Positions 51,854 to 61,465 of a stretch of DNA of 64,000 bases are shown here, one piece after another. The notes beneath the pieces are model-generated. The model searched no databases. It was not told the origin of the DNA and was given only the letters and a program-made list of their open reading frames with translations. Origin of the DNA: Caballeronia temeraria (GTDB taxonomy: Bacteria > Pseudomonadota > Gammaproteobacteria > Burkholderiales > Burkholderiaceae); the NCBI RefSeq assembly GCF_001544795.2, contig NZ_FCOI02000014.1, positions 124,001-188,000 of the forward strand, given 5' to 3'. The translations under genes were made by a program, and so were the position numbers. Within the stretch, counting starts at the first letter, position 1. Each line of letters opens with the position of its first letter.

Positions 51854-53713
51854 ATGGACACCGTATTCGCCCGGGGTTTCGCGGCCCATCGCGACGGTCG
51901 TCTGACCGATGCGGAGCGCGACTATCAGGCCGCGCTCGCCGCCGAACCCCTTCACGTCGACGCCTTGCACTACCTCGGCGTGCTGCGCCATCAACAGGGC
52001 CAGCACGCGGAGGCGGCCGAACTCGTGCGCCGGGCCGTCGATCTGCGTCCGACCGATGCCGGCCTGCAGCTCAACCTCGGCAACGCGCTGAAGGCGCTCG
52101 GCCGTCTCGACGACGCGATCGAGCGCTTTCGCAACGCGCTCACGCTCGCGCCGGGCTTTCCGCTCGCGCAGTACAACCTCGGCAACGCCTACACGGCGGC
52201 CGGCCGTCACGAAGACGCCGCCGACGCGTTCGAAAAGGCGCTGCGCCTCCAGCCGAACGATGCCGCCGTATGGAACAACTTCGGCAATTCGCTCTCGGCG
52301 CTGCGTCGCTTCAAGGATGCCGCGCAGGCGTTCAAACGCGCGCTCGCGCTGCGTCCGCGCCATGCCGGCGCGCATAACAATCTCGGCATGGCGCTCAACG
52401 CGCTCGGCGACACGCTCGGCGCGATCACGCAGTTTCGCGCCGCGCTGGCGGCCGAGCCGAACTACGTCGCCGCGCACTTCAATCTCGGCAATCTGCTGGA
52501 TGCGAACGGTCATCCGGAAGACGCGCTGCCGGTGCTGCAAAAGGCCGTCGCACTGCATCCGCAATTCGCGCCGGGGTATTTCGGGCTCGGTCACGCGCTC
52601 GCGAAGCTCGGCCGTCACGACGAAGCCGTGCCGCATTTCGAACGCGCGGTCGGGCTCGATCCGAAGTACGGCGTGGCGTGGCTGAGCCTCGGCAACACGC
52701 ATCTGGCGGTCGGGTCGCATCGCGCGGCGCTGCGCGCGTTCGACGAAGCATTGCGCATCGATTCGTCGATGCCCGCCGCGCATCTGAACCGCGCGCTCGC
52801 CCTGCTCGCGACCGGCGACTATGCGCGCGGCTTCCCCGCCTACGAATGGCGTCTGCAGACGCCGGGCAGCGAACCGCCGCCGCGCATGCCGCGCTGGAAC
52901 GGCGAGCCGATGCCGGGCCGCACGCTGCTCGTACGCGCCGAGCAGGGTTTCGGCGACACCTTGCAGTTCGCGCGGTTCGTGCCGTTCGCGGCGAAGCTCG
53001 TCGGCAAGCTGGTGCTCTCGGTGCAGCCGGCGCTCGTGCCGCTGCTCGCGCCGGCGGCGCAGGCCGCGCGCGTCGAGCTGAGAAGCAAGTCGGACGGCGT
53101 CCCGGTGCACGCGGACGCCTTCTGCCCGCTGCTCAGTCTGCCGCTCGCGCTCGGCATGACCTCGCCCGATGCGATTCCGTCGCGCGCGCCGTATCTCGTC
53201 GTGCCCGCCGACTACCGGCGCAAGTGGCGCGGCTCGATCGGCGGGCAGGCGCGGCGCAAGATCGGCATCGCGTGGTCGGGGCGGATGCAGCCCGGCGAGA
53301 CGCGCTCGGTGCCGTTCGCCGAACTGGCGCCGCTCTTCGCGCTCGAAGGCATCGACTGGATCGTGCTGCAGCCTTTCGTCACCGGTCGCGAGCGCGATCT
53401 GCTGAACGCGCATCCGAACGCGAAATCGATCCATCTGCTGGAAAATCGCCTCGAAAATTTCGCGGACACCGGCGCGATCGTCGACCGGCTGGACGCCGTC
53501 GTTTCCGTGGATACGTCCGTCGCGCACCTCGCAGGCGCGCTCGGCAAGCCGCTCTGGGTGATGCTGCCCTTTGCTCCCGACTGGCGCTGGGGCATCGGCA
53601 GCGCCGAAACCGCGTGGTATCCGGGCGCGCGGCTCGTGCGTCAGCGCGCGCCGGGGCAATGGCGCGAGGTCATCGAGGACACGGCGGCGGCGCTCGCTCC
53701 GCTGCCCGTATAA
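51854..53713 (+). CDS. TPR protein with C-terminal glycosyltransferase-9-like domain
   Basis: 619 residues. The first 320 or so form about nine TPR units (for example LGNALKALGRLDDAIERFRN). A linker (RGFPAYEWRLQTPGSEPPPR, PGRTLLVRAEQGFGDTLQFA) leads into a heptosyltransferase-like region ending VVSVDTSVAHLAGALGKPLW. These SPINDLY/GT9-like TPR proteins are common in Burkholderia and untested. No signal peptide. Start ATG 51854 removes a Gly-rich non-coding stretch. Confidence 0.85.
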   Translation: MDTVFARGFAAHRDGRLTDAERDYQAALAAEPLHVDALHYLGVLRHQQGQHAEAAELVRRAVDLRPTDAGLQLNLGNALKALGRLDDAIERFRNALTLAPGFPLAQYNLGNAYTAAGRHEDAADAFEKALRLQPNDAAVWNNFGNSLSALRRFKDAAQAFKRALALRPRHAGAHNNLGMALNALGDTLGAITQFRAALAAEPNYVAAHFNLGNLLDANGHPEDALPVLQKAVALHPQFAPGYFGLGHALAKLGRHDEAVPHFERAVGLDPKYGVAWLSLGNTHLAVGSHRAALRAFDEALRIDSSMPAAHLNRALALLATGDYARGFPAYEWRLQTPGSEPPPRMPRWNGEPMPGRTLLVRAEQGFGDTLQFARFVPFAAKLVGKLVLSVQPALVPLLAPAAQAARVELRSKSDGVPVHADAFCPLLSLPLALGMTSPDAIPSRAPYLVVPADYRRKWRGSIGGQARRKIGIAWSGRMQPGETRSVPFAELAPLFALEGIDWIVLQPFVTGRERDLLNAHPNAKSIHLLENRLENFADTGAIVDRLDAVVSVDTSVAHLAGALGKPLWVMLPFAPDWRWGIGSAETAWYPGARLVRQRAPGQWREVIEDTAAALAPLPV

Positions 53714-53743
53714 AAAAATCCCCGCTGCGCAGCGGGGATTTTT
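53713..53743. terminator. Bidirectional terminator between TPR gene and transporter
   Basis: ATCCCCGCTG/CAGCGGGGAT palindrome with T runs on both sides; the two genes converge here. Confidence 0.9.
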
Positions 53744-53762
53744 TGTACAGCGTTCAAACCTC

Positions 53763-55058
53763 TCAGGCGGTTTTGTACTGATTGCGCGCCTCGGGCGAGC
53801 GATACAGCACGAGCGTCGCGATCAGCCCGCAGATCGCGGCGAGTCCCATCCACAGGCCGGGAGCGGCCTTGTTGCCGGTCGTGTGGATCAGGTACGTCGA
53901 GATGGCGGGCGTGAAGCCGCCGATGGTCGTCGCGAGGCTATAGGCCATCGAGAATCCGGTCGTGCGCACATCGACGGGCATCACTTCGGTCAGCGCCACC
54001 ACCATCGCGCCGTTGTAGCTGCCGTACAGGAACGAGAGCCACAGCTCGCACATCAGGAGGCGCAGGAACGACGGATCCGCGACGAGCCATTGCACCACCG
54101 GATACGACGTCAGAATGGTGAGAATCGTGAAGACGAGCAACACCGGCCGGCGCCCGACGCGATCGGACAGCGCGCCCATCAGCGGCAGCCAGACCAGATT
54201 CGAGATGCCGACGCACACCGTCACGACGAGCGCGTCGATGGCGGACAGCTTCAGCACTTCCTTGCCGAAGGTCGGCGTGTAGGCGGTGATCATGTAGAAC
54301 GACACCGTCGTCATGATGACCATGCCCATGCCGGCAATCACGATGCCCCAGTTCTGCGCGATCGAACGCGCGATCTCGCCCATGCTCGGACGATGCTTCT
54401 TCGCGAGAAACTCGTCGGTTTCACGCAGCGAGCGGCGGATGATGAAAAGGAACGGCACGATCAGACAGCCGATCAGGAACGGCACGCGCCAGCCCCAGGC
54501 GGTCATCTGCTCGGGCGGCAGGAGGCGGTTCATCACGACGCCGATCAGCGCGGCGAACACGACGGCGACCTGCTGGCTGCCCGACTGCCACGAACAATAG
54601 AAACCCTTGTTGCCCTTGGTCGCGATCTCGGACAGATACACCGACACGCCGCCTAACTCCACGCCGGCCGAAAAGCCTTGCAGTAGCCGCCCGCCCAGCA
54701 CGATGATCGGCGCGAGCGCACCGATGGTCGCATAGCCCGGCACGAGCGCGACGCACGCGGTGCCGACCGCCATCAGCCCGAGCGTGAGGATGAGACCTTT
54801 GCGCCGCCCGTGATGGTCGATATACGCGCCGAGCACGATCGCGCCGACCGGGCGCATCAAAAAGCCCGCGCCGAAGACGGACAGCGCGAGCATCAGCGAC
54901 GCGAAGTCGTTGCCGCTTGGAAAATAGGTTTTGGCGATCGCGGACGCGTAATAGCCGTAGACCATGAAATCGTACATTTCAAGGAAGTTTCCGCTGACGA
55001 CGCGAAATACCGTCTTGAACTTGGATTCATTGGCGGGTGCTACGTGGGCTGAGGACAT
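53763..55058 (-). CDS. MFS transporter, metabolite:H+ symporter (MHS) type
   Basis: 431-residue 12-segment transporter. GNFLEMYDFMVYGYYASAIA at the start and GAYIDHHGRRKGLILTLGLM between helices 2 and 3 (the MFS GxxxDxxGRR pattern) place it with citrate/shikimate/proline-betaine symporters. LQGFSAGVELGGVSVYLSEI is typical of the MHS group. The substrate is probably an organic acid but cannot be fixed. Confidence 0.92.
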   Translation of the reverse strand: MSSAHVAPANESKFKTVFRVVSGNFLEMYDFMVYGYYASAIAKTYFPSGNDFASLMLALSVFGAGFLMRPVGAIVLGAYIDHHGRRKGLILTLGLMAVGTACVALVPGYATIGALAPIIVLGGRLLQGFSAGVELGGVSVYLSEIATKGNKGFYCSWQSGSQQVAVVFAALIGVVMNRLLPPEQMTAWGWRVPFLIGCLIVPFLFIIRRSLRETDEFLAKKHRPSMGEIARSIAQNWGIVIAGMGMVIMTTVSFYMITAYTPTFGKEVLKLSAIDALVVTVCVGISNLVWLPLMGALSDRVGRRPVLLVFTILTILTSYPVVQWLVADPSFLRLLMCELWLSFLYGSYNGAMVVALTEVMPVDVRTTGFSMAYSLATTIGGFTPAISTYLIHTTGNKAAPGLWMGLAAICGLIATLVLYRSPEARNQYKTA

Positions 55059-55270
55059 GACTTTCTCGAAAGAGCTTGGGGGCGCACTTCAGTGTGTTGC
55101 GCGGTCGCAAGAACCGTACATGGCCGTCTGGCATGAGCGGTCTGTTATTTTTGGAAATGCGATTGGAGTCGATTCTAACGCCGCGCCGCCCGCGACTGTA
55201 CACAACTTCGCTCAATATCGCCGAACTCAAGCTTAAAATACGATTACAAACACCTAACTCCAAGCCAACG

Positions 55271-55813
55271 ATGGACCAGAACATGAACGCAAGCGTTTCG
55301 CTGCGCCCGGCGACCGTCGATGACACCGCACTCATCGCATCGATGCATGCGCGGAGCTGGGCATCGGCATATCGGGGCATCCTGCCGGATACGTATCTCG
55401 ATCGCGATCTGGATGCGGAACGCGCCGCCCACTGGCAGACGCGCATGAAGGACGTCGCTGACGGCGCGGCGAGCGTGTTCATCGCGGAGCACGCGGGAAT
55501 GCCGGTCGGCTTCATCTGCCTCGTCGAGCCGGACGCGGCGGGCAGCGTGCTCGTCGACAATCTGCACACGCTGCCGGGATATCGCGGCCTCGGCATCGGC
55601 ACGGCGATGCTCGACGAAGCGGCGCGCTGGGCCCGTGCGCGCGGGGCGCGGGAGTTGTTTCTGTCGGTGCTCGAACAAAACGCGGCGGCGATCGTTTTCT
55701 ACGAATCGCGCGGCTGGCGGCCTACTGCGCGCGAAGCGGACCACATGGCGGGCATCGATGTCTTTTCGCTGCGATACGCCTATCCACTCGACCAAACAAA
55801 AGAAGGCGAATAG
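55271..55813 (+). CDS. GNAT-family N-acetyltransferase
   Basis: 180 residues. Acetyl-CoA site LPGYRGLGIGTAMLDEAARW (the R/Q-x-x-G-x-G/A motif) and C-terminal FYESRGWRPTAREADHMAG. Substrate unknown. ATG 55271 is the likely start; ATG 55283 is possible. Upstream in-frame sequence is non-coding. Confidence 0.88.
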   Translation: MDQNMNASVSLRPATVDDTALIASMHARSWASAYRGILPDTYLDRDLDAERAAHWQTRMKDVADGAASVFIAEHAGMPVGFICLVEPDAAGSVLVDNLHTLPGYRGLGIGTAMLDEAARWARARGARELFLSVLEQNAAAIVFYESRGWRPTAREADHMAGIDVFSLRYAYPLDQTKEGE

Positions 55814-55822
55814 GTCAATAAG

Positions 55823-55852
55823 CATTCCTGTCAAAAATTGACAATAGGAATG
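55823..55852. repeat. Nested inverted repeat downstream of the acetyltransferase gene
   Basis: CATTCCT/AGGAATG outer arms (55823-55829, 55846-55852) enclose GTCAA/TTGAC with a three-base loop. No U run follows. It is 152 bases upstream of the next gene and might be an operator. Confidence 0.5.
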
Positions 55853-56004
55853 TTCTGGTCGTCGGGGACGTAACCGTTTCGTATGATCGCGGGTCGTAAT
55901 TTCGGCCATCCTCGCGCCGAACCCGCGCTGCCGTCTCATGCATTGCGTTGGTCCGGGCGAGTTGTCCCGTTGCCCATGCCCGGGCGCATGCATGTGGAAT
56001 CTTC

Positions 56005-57162
56005 ATGTCCGAACCCTTGATCGTAGTGGAAGGCAATTTGCGTCTGCCGGCGCTGCGCGCGCTGACGGATCCGTCCTTGAACTTCGGTTGCGAGTGGTCG
56101 CCCGCACGCACGCGCCCCGTTCAAACGAAGTCGGAATTCGCGCTCTTCGCCGCGCGCTTTCTCACCGCCTATGTCCCGGCGCTCGGCCTGTCCGAGGTCG
56201 GTTCACCGTATCGCGCCGCGAGCTTGTGGGGCGTCTTCGCGAAGGAAGATACGCCGCGCTCGATGTTGCATCTGATGCAGGGCCTGGATGCCTCCGCCAA
56301 TGCCGGCGAAGCGCAGCCGGACCCTATCCATCTGGCGGTCGGCGCCGTCGCGGGCACGCCGAAGTTTCGCTTCAGCAAGCCGGTCGCCACCGCGATTGCG
56401 GCCGCCTGCGGCCTGCTCATCGTGTGGCTGCTGTTCGGCCATGAGACCGCTCCTCAGGACGACGCGCACGTCGCGCCTGCCGCGAAAATCGCGGTAGCCG
56501 CTCAGCCCGCCGAGGTCGAACCGGTGCAAACACCCGTCAACGCAGCGGCAGCAACCACGCCGGATGAACAGCCGAAGCTCGCGCCGGCATCGGCCGCGCT
56601 TGCCAAGGCAGACGCCGATGGGCCCGTCATTCGCAATCCTGAGGCCGGTCCCGTCGCGCCGGCGGCAATGGCATCGGCGGAGCCGAAGCACGTCGATCGC
56701 GTGCCGGCCGTGTCGGCAGCGCAAACGAAGCCGGCTGCCGAACGCGCTCATGCATCACGCGAGCGCGTGGTGAAGAAGGACAATACGCGTCGCGCGCAGA
56801 CGGCGCCCGTCGAAAAAATCGCGAAGCAGAAACCCGCGTCGCGCACACGCGCAACGGCGGATGAAAGCATTGCCAGCCTGCCCGCGAAGCAGAAGTCCAA
56901 GCCGCGTACACACGTGGCACCGGTCGACACCATCGCGCGTCGCGTGCAACCGGCGCCGGTCGAACACGTCGCGGACCAACTCGTGAAGCGCGAAACCGTG
57001 AGGCGCACGCGCGTGACACCGGCCGACACAATCGCAAGCCGGCCTTCGAACGCTTCCCTGTCGATGGACCCGACCACGCTCTACTCGATGCTCCAGCATT
57101 CACCGACACTCGACAGCAACGCGGCATCGTCCGGCGGCGGTGCTGCGAAAGGCGCGCGATAA
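56005..57162 (+). CDS. Membrane-anchored repeat protein of unknown function
   Basis: 385 residues that I do not recognise. Residues 1-105 are soluble and contain two Trp-rich patches (FGCEWSPARTRPVQ, AASLWGVFAKEDTPRSMLHL). One transmembrane segment follows at about 130-148 (ATAIAAACGLLIVWLLFG). The rest is Ala/Pro/Lys/Arg-rich and carries four or five degenerate repeats of the form RT-x-V/A-x-P-x-(D/E)-x-I-A, for example THVAPVDTIARR and TRVTPADTIASR. The orientation N-in, basic tail out, is plausible. DUF2968 gene follows by 54 bases. Confidence 0.75.
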   Translation: MSEPLIVVEGNLRLPALRALTDPSLNFGCEWSPARTRPVQTKSEFALFAARFLTAYVPALGLSEVGSPYRAASLWGVFAKEDTPRSMLHLMQGLDASANAGEAQPDPIHLAVGAVAGTPKFRFSKPVATAIAAACGLLIVWLLFGHETAPQDDAHVAPAAKIAVAAQPAEVEPVQTPVNAAAATTPDEQPKLAPASAALAKADADGPVIRNPEAGPVAPAAMASAEPKHVDRVPAVSAAQTKPAAERAHASRERVVKKDNTRRAQTAPVEKIAKQKPASRTRATADESIASLPAKQKSKPRTHVAPVDTIARRVQPAPVEHVADQLVKRETVRRTRVTPADTIASRPSNASLSMDPTTLYSMLQHSPTLDSNAASSGGGAAKGAR

Positions 57163-57216
57163 GCAGCACAACGCGCACCGTCAGCACGATTCAACCTTTC
57201 CGGCCAAGACGCCAAC

Positions 57217-57906
57217 ATGAAGCAACTACGTTATCTCCGTTACGCGACGCTCGCGCTCGCCCTGTCCCTCTGCGGTCTCTTCGCGCCGTTCACGAACACG
57301 TTCGCCGCGGCCGCCCAAGCCGCGCCCGAAGACCTCTCCGACCTGAACGCCAATTCGAACGCGCCGCGCGTCGAAGGCAACATCGCCGAATTGCAGACGC
57401 TCGTGCAGGCGGGCGGCCTCACGGAACTGCGCTCGACGCGCAACGGCAGCTACGGCGCCCGCCTCTTCTTCCTCGGGCAGGACATGCTGTACTACGTCGC
57501 GCTGTCGCAGGATGCGCACTGGTGGCGCGTCGTGAAGACACAGGATGCGGTCCGCGCGGAATCGATCTACGCGCAGTTCTCGCGCAAGAGCTTCGAACTG
57601 GCCGATGGCGAAGTTCGCCGCACGCAATTGCAGGCGCAGAAGGCGCTGCTCGACCGCGTGATCGCGAAATCGGCGGATCGCGCGAACCGCCTCACCGCCG
57701 ATCTCGAACTCGCGCAGCAGCAGGATTCGCAAGTGTCGCAACGTCAGCAGCAACTGCAGGCCGAATCGGCCGTGCTGCAGACGGACAAGCTCGAAGCCGA
57801 ACGCAAGCTGCGCACGCTGCAATTGCAGGTCGAACAGCTTCAGAAGCAGACGGAAGCCGGACTCGCGCCGGTGAATGTGCCGGTGAATGTGCCGCTATCG
57901 CGCTGA
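57217..57906 (+). CDS. DUF2968 exported coiled-coil protein
   Basis: 229 residues. Signal peptide (ATLALALSLCGLFAPFTNTF) cleaved near AAA, then a DUF2968 domain (NIAELQTLVQAGGLTELRST, YGARLFFLGQDMLYYVALSQ) and a Gln-rich coiled coil over the last 90 residues, ending in a tandem NVPVNVP. The function of DUF2968 is not known. Follows the unknown repeat protein; a strong terminator ends the unit. Confidence 0.88.
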   Translation: MKQLRYLRYATLALALSLCGLFAPFTNTFAAAAQAAPEDLSDLNANSNAPRVEGNIAELQTLVQAGGLTELRSTRNGSYGARLFFLGQDMLYYVALSQDAHWWRVVKTQDAVRAESIYAQFSRKSFELADGEVRRTQLQAQKALLDRVIAKSADRANRLTADLELAQQQDSQVSQRQQQLQAESAVLQTDKLEAERKLRTLQLQVEQLQKQTEAGLAPVNVPVNVPLSR

Positions 57907-57943
57907 TATCGCTGATCTCGGCAATACGCGCTCGAAATGCGAA

Positions 57944-57975
57944 GAAGGCCCGCTCGAACCGAGCGGGCCTTCTTG
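57944..57975. terminator. Terminator after DUF2968 gene
   Basis: Twelve-base arms GAAGGCCCGCTC/GAGCGGGCCTTC with a GAACC loop. Confidence 0.8.
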
Positions 57976-58015
57976 TTTCGCAACCTGCCGAAACGCGCTT
58001 CGTGTCAGAAAGGCA

Positions 58016-59422
58016 TCAGAAGCGGGTTTCACGCGCGACGCGCAGGAACGTATCGAGCAGCGGCGTGCAATCGAGCAGTTCCGCGCCGCCCGCGCGGTGA
58101 AACTCCGGATGCCACTGCACGCCGACGACGAACGGCGCCTTGCGGTAACGCACCGCCTCGATGATGCCATCCGACGCCGACACCGCCTCGATGTTCAGAT
58201 CGCGCCCGATCGTCTTCACCGCCTGATGGTGGATCGAATTGACGATCGCCTCGCGCTGATTCGGGAACATGTTGACGAGCGTGGAGCCATCGGGAAAGCG
58301 GATCGAATGGCGATGCTGATCGTATTGCTCGTTGACGTGGATGCCGGCCGTGGGCACATCGGTGGCGATATCGCCGTAGAGCGTGCCGCCGAACGCCACG
58401 TTGATGAGCTGACAGCCGCGGCACACGCCGAGCACCGGCTTGCCCGACTCGATGAACTCATGCAGCAGTTCCAGCTCGTACATGTCGCGCACGCGGTCGC
58501 CGGGCCATTCGGGACGCGTCGTCACTTCCTCGTAGGATTGCGGCGACACGTCCGCGCCGCCTTGCAGCAGCAGGCCGTCGAGATGCTTCGCATAGTCGCG
58601 CAGACGGATGTTGCTCGTGTGCAGCATGCCCTGATTGCCGACGGTCGGAATCATGAACACGAGCACGTCGCGCGACATCACCCAATGCGCGATGGATTCC
58701 TCCAGATATTGCAGCGTCTTGCCGCGCAAGCCTTTCGCGCCGGGCTCCGGATGAAAGATTCGCGCGGACACGCCGATGCGCAACGTGCGCTGCGTCATCC
58801 GCTGTCCCGCGCGATCGAAAATCTGCCGCGCGCGCGCCGCGATCACACGGCCGAACACGGACCACGCCGAGTCGGATTGCTTGAGATACGCCGGTTGAGC
58901 CTGCGTGGCCGTCTGTTCGGCCGCGGGCAGCGGCGGCGGATTGAGCTTGCCGAAGTCCGGCGCCTGGGTGAATTCGGGCGGCAGAACGGTGGCGCGGCCG
59001 GTCGGGGAATCGGACGAGGCGGATTGCGAGTTGGCGGTGCTGGCGGCTTCGGCGTCGGTCGCGGCTTCGAAATTTTCGGCGAGACTCGGGCGCGGTTTGA
59101 CGGATGCGCGCTGCGTCTCGTGCACCGCGGCTTCCTGCGCGGCCGTCGCGCTCGCCGCCGATGCCCGCGCGTCGCGGGCGTCCTGGAGCGCTTCGTCGCG
59201 CCGGGCCTGCGCGACATCGACCGGTTCGACGTTCGACGCGCTCGATGGCGCATCCGTCGATGCCCGTTCGGTCGCGCTCGCCTTCGGGCCGGGCGCGGAG
59301 GCCGCTGCCGCCGCGTCGGGCGGCGCCGTGGGATTTGCGCTTCGTGGGGCGGCTTGTGAATCGGCGCCGCTGTGGCGGGCGTCGGTGCTGCTTGCGTCGT
59401 TGGACGTTTTGTTATCGCTCAT
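58016..59422 (-). CDS. PuuD-like class I glutamine amidotransferase with N-terminal extension
   Basis: 468 residues. The C-terminal 255 are a gamma-glutamyl-GABA hydrolase-type domain: VLGVCRGCQLINVAFGGTLY with catalytic Cys, and VGVQWHPEFHRAGG with His and Glu. GLLLQGGADVSPQSYEE is also typical. The first 210 residues are Ala/Ser/Thr/Pro-rich and likely disordered. PuuD hydrolyses gamma-glutamyl-GABA in putrescine breakdown; no other puu genes are near. No signal peptide. Confidence 0.9.
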   Translation of the reverse strand: MSDNKTSNDASSTDARHSGADSQAAPRSANPTAPPDAAAAASAPGPKASATERASTDAPSSASNVEPVDVAQARRDEALQDARDARASAASATAAQEAAVHETQRASVKPRPSLAENFEAATDAEAASTANSQSASSDSPTGRATVLPPEFTQAPDFGKLNPPPLPAAEQTATQAQPAYLKQSDSAWSVFGRVIAARARQIFDRAGQRMTQRTLRIGVSARIFHPEPGAKGLRGKTLQYLEESIAHWVMSRDVLVFMIPTVGNQGMLHTSNIRLRDYAKHLDGLLLQGGADVSPQSYEEVTTRPEWPGDRVRDMYELELLHEFIESGKPVLGVCRGCQLINVAFGGTLYGDIATDVPTAGIHVNEQYDQHRHSIRFPDGSTLVNMFPNQREAIVNSIHHQAVKTIGRDLNIEAVSASDGIIEAVRYRKAPFVVGVQWHPEFHRAGGAELLDCTPLLDTFLRVARETRF

Positions 59423-59584
59423 TCTTGATTCAGGCGCTCGAACGCCAGGTGGAGAATGGACAAATTCCGATTATCCGCCTCAGACCAGCACGGGGCAAAC
59501 CAGCACACATTTGGTCACATTGGCTCACATTATCGCGGGAACCATCCGCACGCCGCTGTCAGGGCTATCCCGTGAGGCATGCCG

Positions 59585-61345
59585 TCAATGGTCGCGCGGC
59601 TCCTCGAAGGTTTCGCGCAAGGCGATCTGCATCGTCGCGTGGATTTTCACGCACCAGCGCCACAGCACCGTCAGCAGGAGCGCGACGCAAACGAGCACGC
59701 CGACCATCAGGCCGAACGGAGGCAGAATGCCGCCCGACAGCGCCGCGACGAGCAGAAAGACACCGAACATCGCGACGATCGGAATGAGCCCGGAAATGGC
59801 CGAACGGATCGCGCGCGTGAAGCGCCCTGCTTTCGCGGGCTGCACGCTCACTTCGGCGAGCAAAAGCGCGAGCGATTCGAGCTTGCGATACACCGCGACC
59901 AGAAACGGCAGCGCGACCACGAGCGCGGCGCTCCACAGCACGACGCGCTGCGCGTTGTCCGATTCCAGCCAGCGCGCGAGATAGCCCGACGCGAACGGCG
60001 CGGAATACGATGCGCCGAGAAAGATCGCCGCGACAAGTGCGAGATTCACCGCGATCTGCAGGACGATGCGCCGTGTCATCGAGAAGAGCGTCGGGCCGCC
60101 GGACGCGGGCGTCAGGCTCGCGAGCCACTGCGAATACAGGCCGAAGGTATTCGCGAGCGGCGCGGGCATGGCGCGCGAGAGGCGCATCGTGAGCGGATCG
60201 GCGGCGCGAATCAGGTACGGCGTGAAGAGCGTCGTCAGCGCGGACACGGCTACGGCAATCGGATAAAGAAAGCTGCTCGTGACTTTCAGCGAAAGCCCGA
60301 GCGACGCGATGATGAACGAGAACTCGCCGATCTGCGACACGCTCATGCCGACGCGCATCGACGTGCGTCCGTCCTTGCCCGCGAGGAACGTGCCGAGCCC
60401 GCACGACACGATCTTGCCGAGCACGACCGCAATGGTGATGACGGCGATCGGCCACGCATAGTCGACGAGCACTGTGGGATTGAGCAGCAGACCAATGGTG
60501 ACGAAGAAGATCGCGGAGAACATGTCGCGCACCGGCGCGATCAGATGCTCGATACGCACGAGATGCCGCGATTCCGCCATGATCGCGCCGATCAGAAATG
60601 CGCCGAGCGCGATCGAGTAATCGAGCTTCACGACGAGCAGGCAGAAACCGAAGCAGAAGCCGAGCACGGTGACGAGCAGCATCTCGTCGCTCTTCGCCTT
60701 CGCGACGTAATTGAGCGCGCGCGGCACCGTGAGAATGCCGACGACGAGCGACACCGTCATGAAAAGCAGCAGCTTGCCGAGCGTCACGACCGCGACGCCC
60801 GCGCTCACCGAACCCGTCTGCGCGATGCCGGAGAGCAGCACGAGCATCGCGATCGCGAGTATGTCTTCGACGATCAGAATGCCGAACACGATCTGCGCGA
60901 AGTGCTCGCCTTTCATGCCGAGTTCGGAGAGCGCCTTCACGATGATCGTCGTCGACGAGATTGCGAGCATCGCGCCGAGAAAGAGCGAGTCCATCGCGCT
61001 CCAGCCGAACCATCGGCCGATCTCATAGCCGACCCAGATCATCAGCACGATTTCCGAGAGCGCGGCGACGAAGGCCGTCGCGCCGACCTTGAAGAGCTTG
61101 CGCAAACTGAACTCGAGCCCGAGCGAGAACATCAGGAACACGACGCCGAGCTCGCCGAGCGTCTGAATGGTCGCTTCGTCGTGAATGAGATTGAACGGCG
61201 GCGTGTATGGCCCGATGATCACGCCCGCGGCGATATAGCCCAGCACGACCGGCTGCCGCAGACGGTGAAACAGCACCGTGACGACGCCCGCAATGGCCAT
61301 GATCACCGCGAGATCCTGAATAAAGCCGATCGCGTGATGCATCAA
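59585..61345 (-). CDS. CPA2-family cation:proton antiporter lacking RCK domain
   Basis: 586-residue Kef/YbaL-like antiporter. PVVLGYIAAGVIIGPYTPPF, LGELGVVFLMFSLGLEFSLR, AISSTTIIVKALSELGMKGE and VEDILAIAMLVLL (ion-site Asp) are standard. KefB and YbaL carry a TrkA-N/RCK domain at the C-terminus; here the last 190 residues are instead three or four further hydrophobic segments and a short tail. The ion, K+ or Na+, cannot be told. Start ATG 61345, or the next Met. Confidence 0.9.
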   Translation of the reverse strand: MMHHAIGFIQDLAVIMAIAGVVTVLFHRLRQPVVLGYIAAGVIIGPYTPPFNLIHDEATIQTLGELGVVFLMFSLGLEFSLRKLFKVGATAFVAALSEIVLMIWVGYEIGRWFGWSAMDSLFLGAMLAISSTTIIVKALSELGMKGEHFAQIVFGILIVEDILAIAMLVLLSGIAQTGSVSAGVAVVTLGKLLLFMTVSLVVGILTVPRALNYVAKAKSDEMLLVTVLGFCFGFCLLVVKLDYSIALGAFLIGAIMAESRHLVRIEHLIAPVRDMFSAIFFVTIGLLLNPTVLVDYAWPIAVITIAVVLGKIVSCGLGTFLAGKDGRTSMRVGMSVSQIGEFSFIIASLGLSLKVTSSFLYPIAVAVSALTTLFTPYLIRAADPLTMRLSRAMPAPLANTFGLYSQWLASLTPASGGPTLFSMTRRIVLQIAVNLALVAAIFLGASYSAPFASGYLARWLESDNAQRVVLWSAALVVALPFLVAVYRKLESLALLLAEVSVQPAKAGRFTRAIRSAISGLIPIVAMFGVFLLVAALSGGILPPFGLMVGVLVCVALLLTVLWRWCVKIHATMQIALRETFEEPRDH

Positions 61346-61465
61346 CTATTTCCTTACAAATTAATTATGGATCAGCCGATGTTACCCCACGCGCGGAGAA
61401 TTCCTGCCTTCTGACAAGCGATGCGCTTAAAAATAGCGATGACGGCGCGCATCGCGCTGGTGCAT

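Noticed and set aside
56940..57060. DNA tandem repeats behind the tail repeats of the protein at 56005-57162.
   Set aside because: The repeats are recognisable only at the protein level; the DNA copies have diverged, so this is not a recent expansion.
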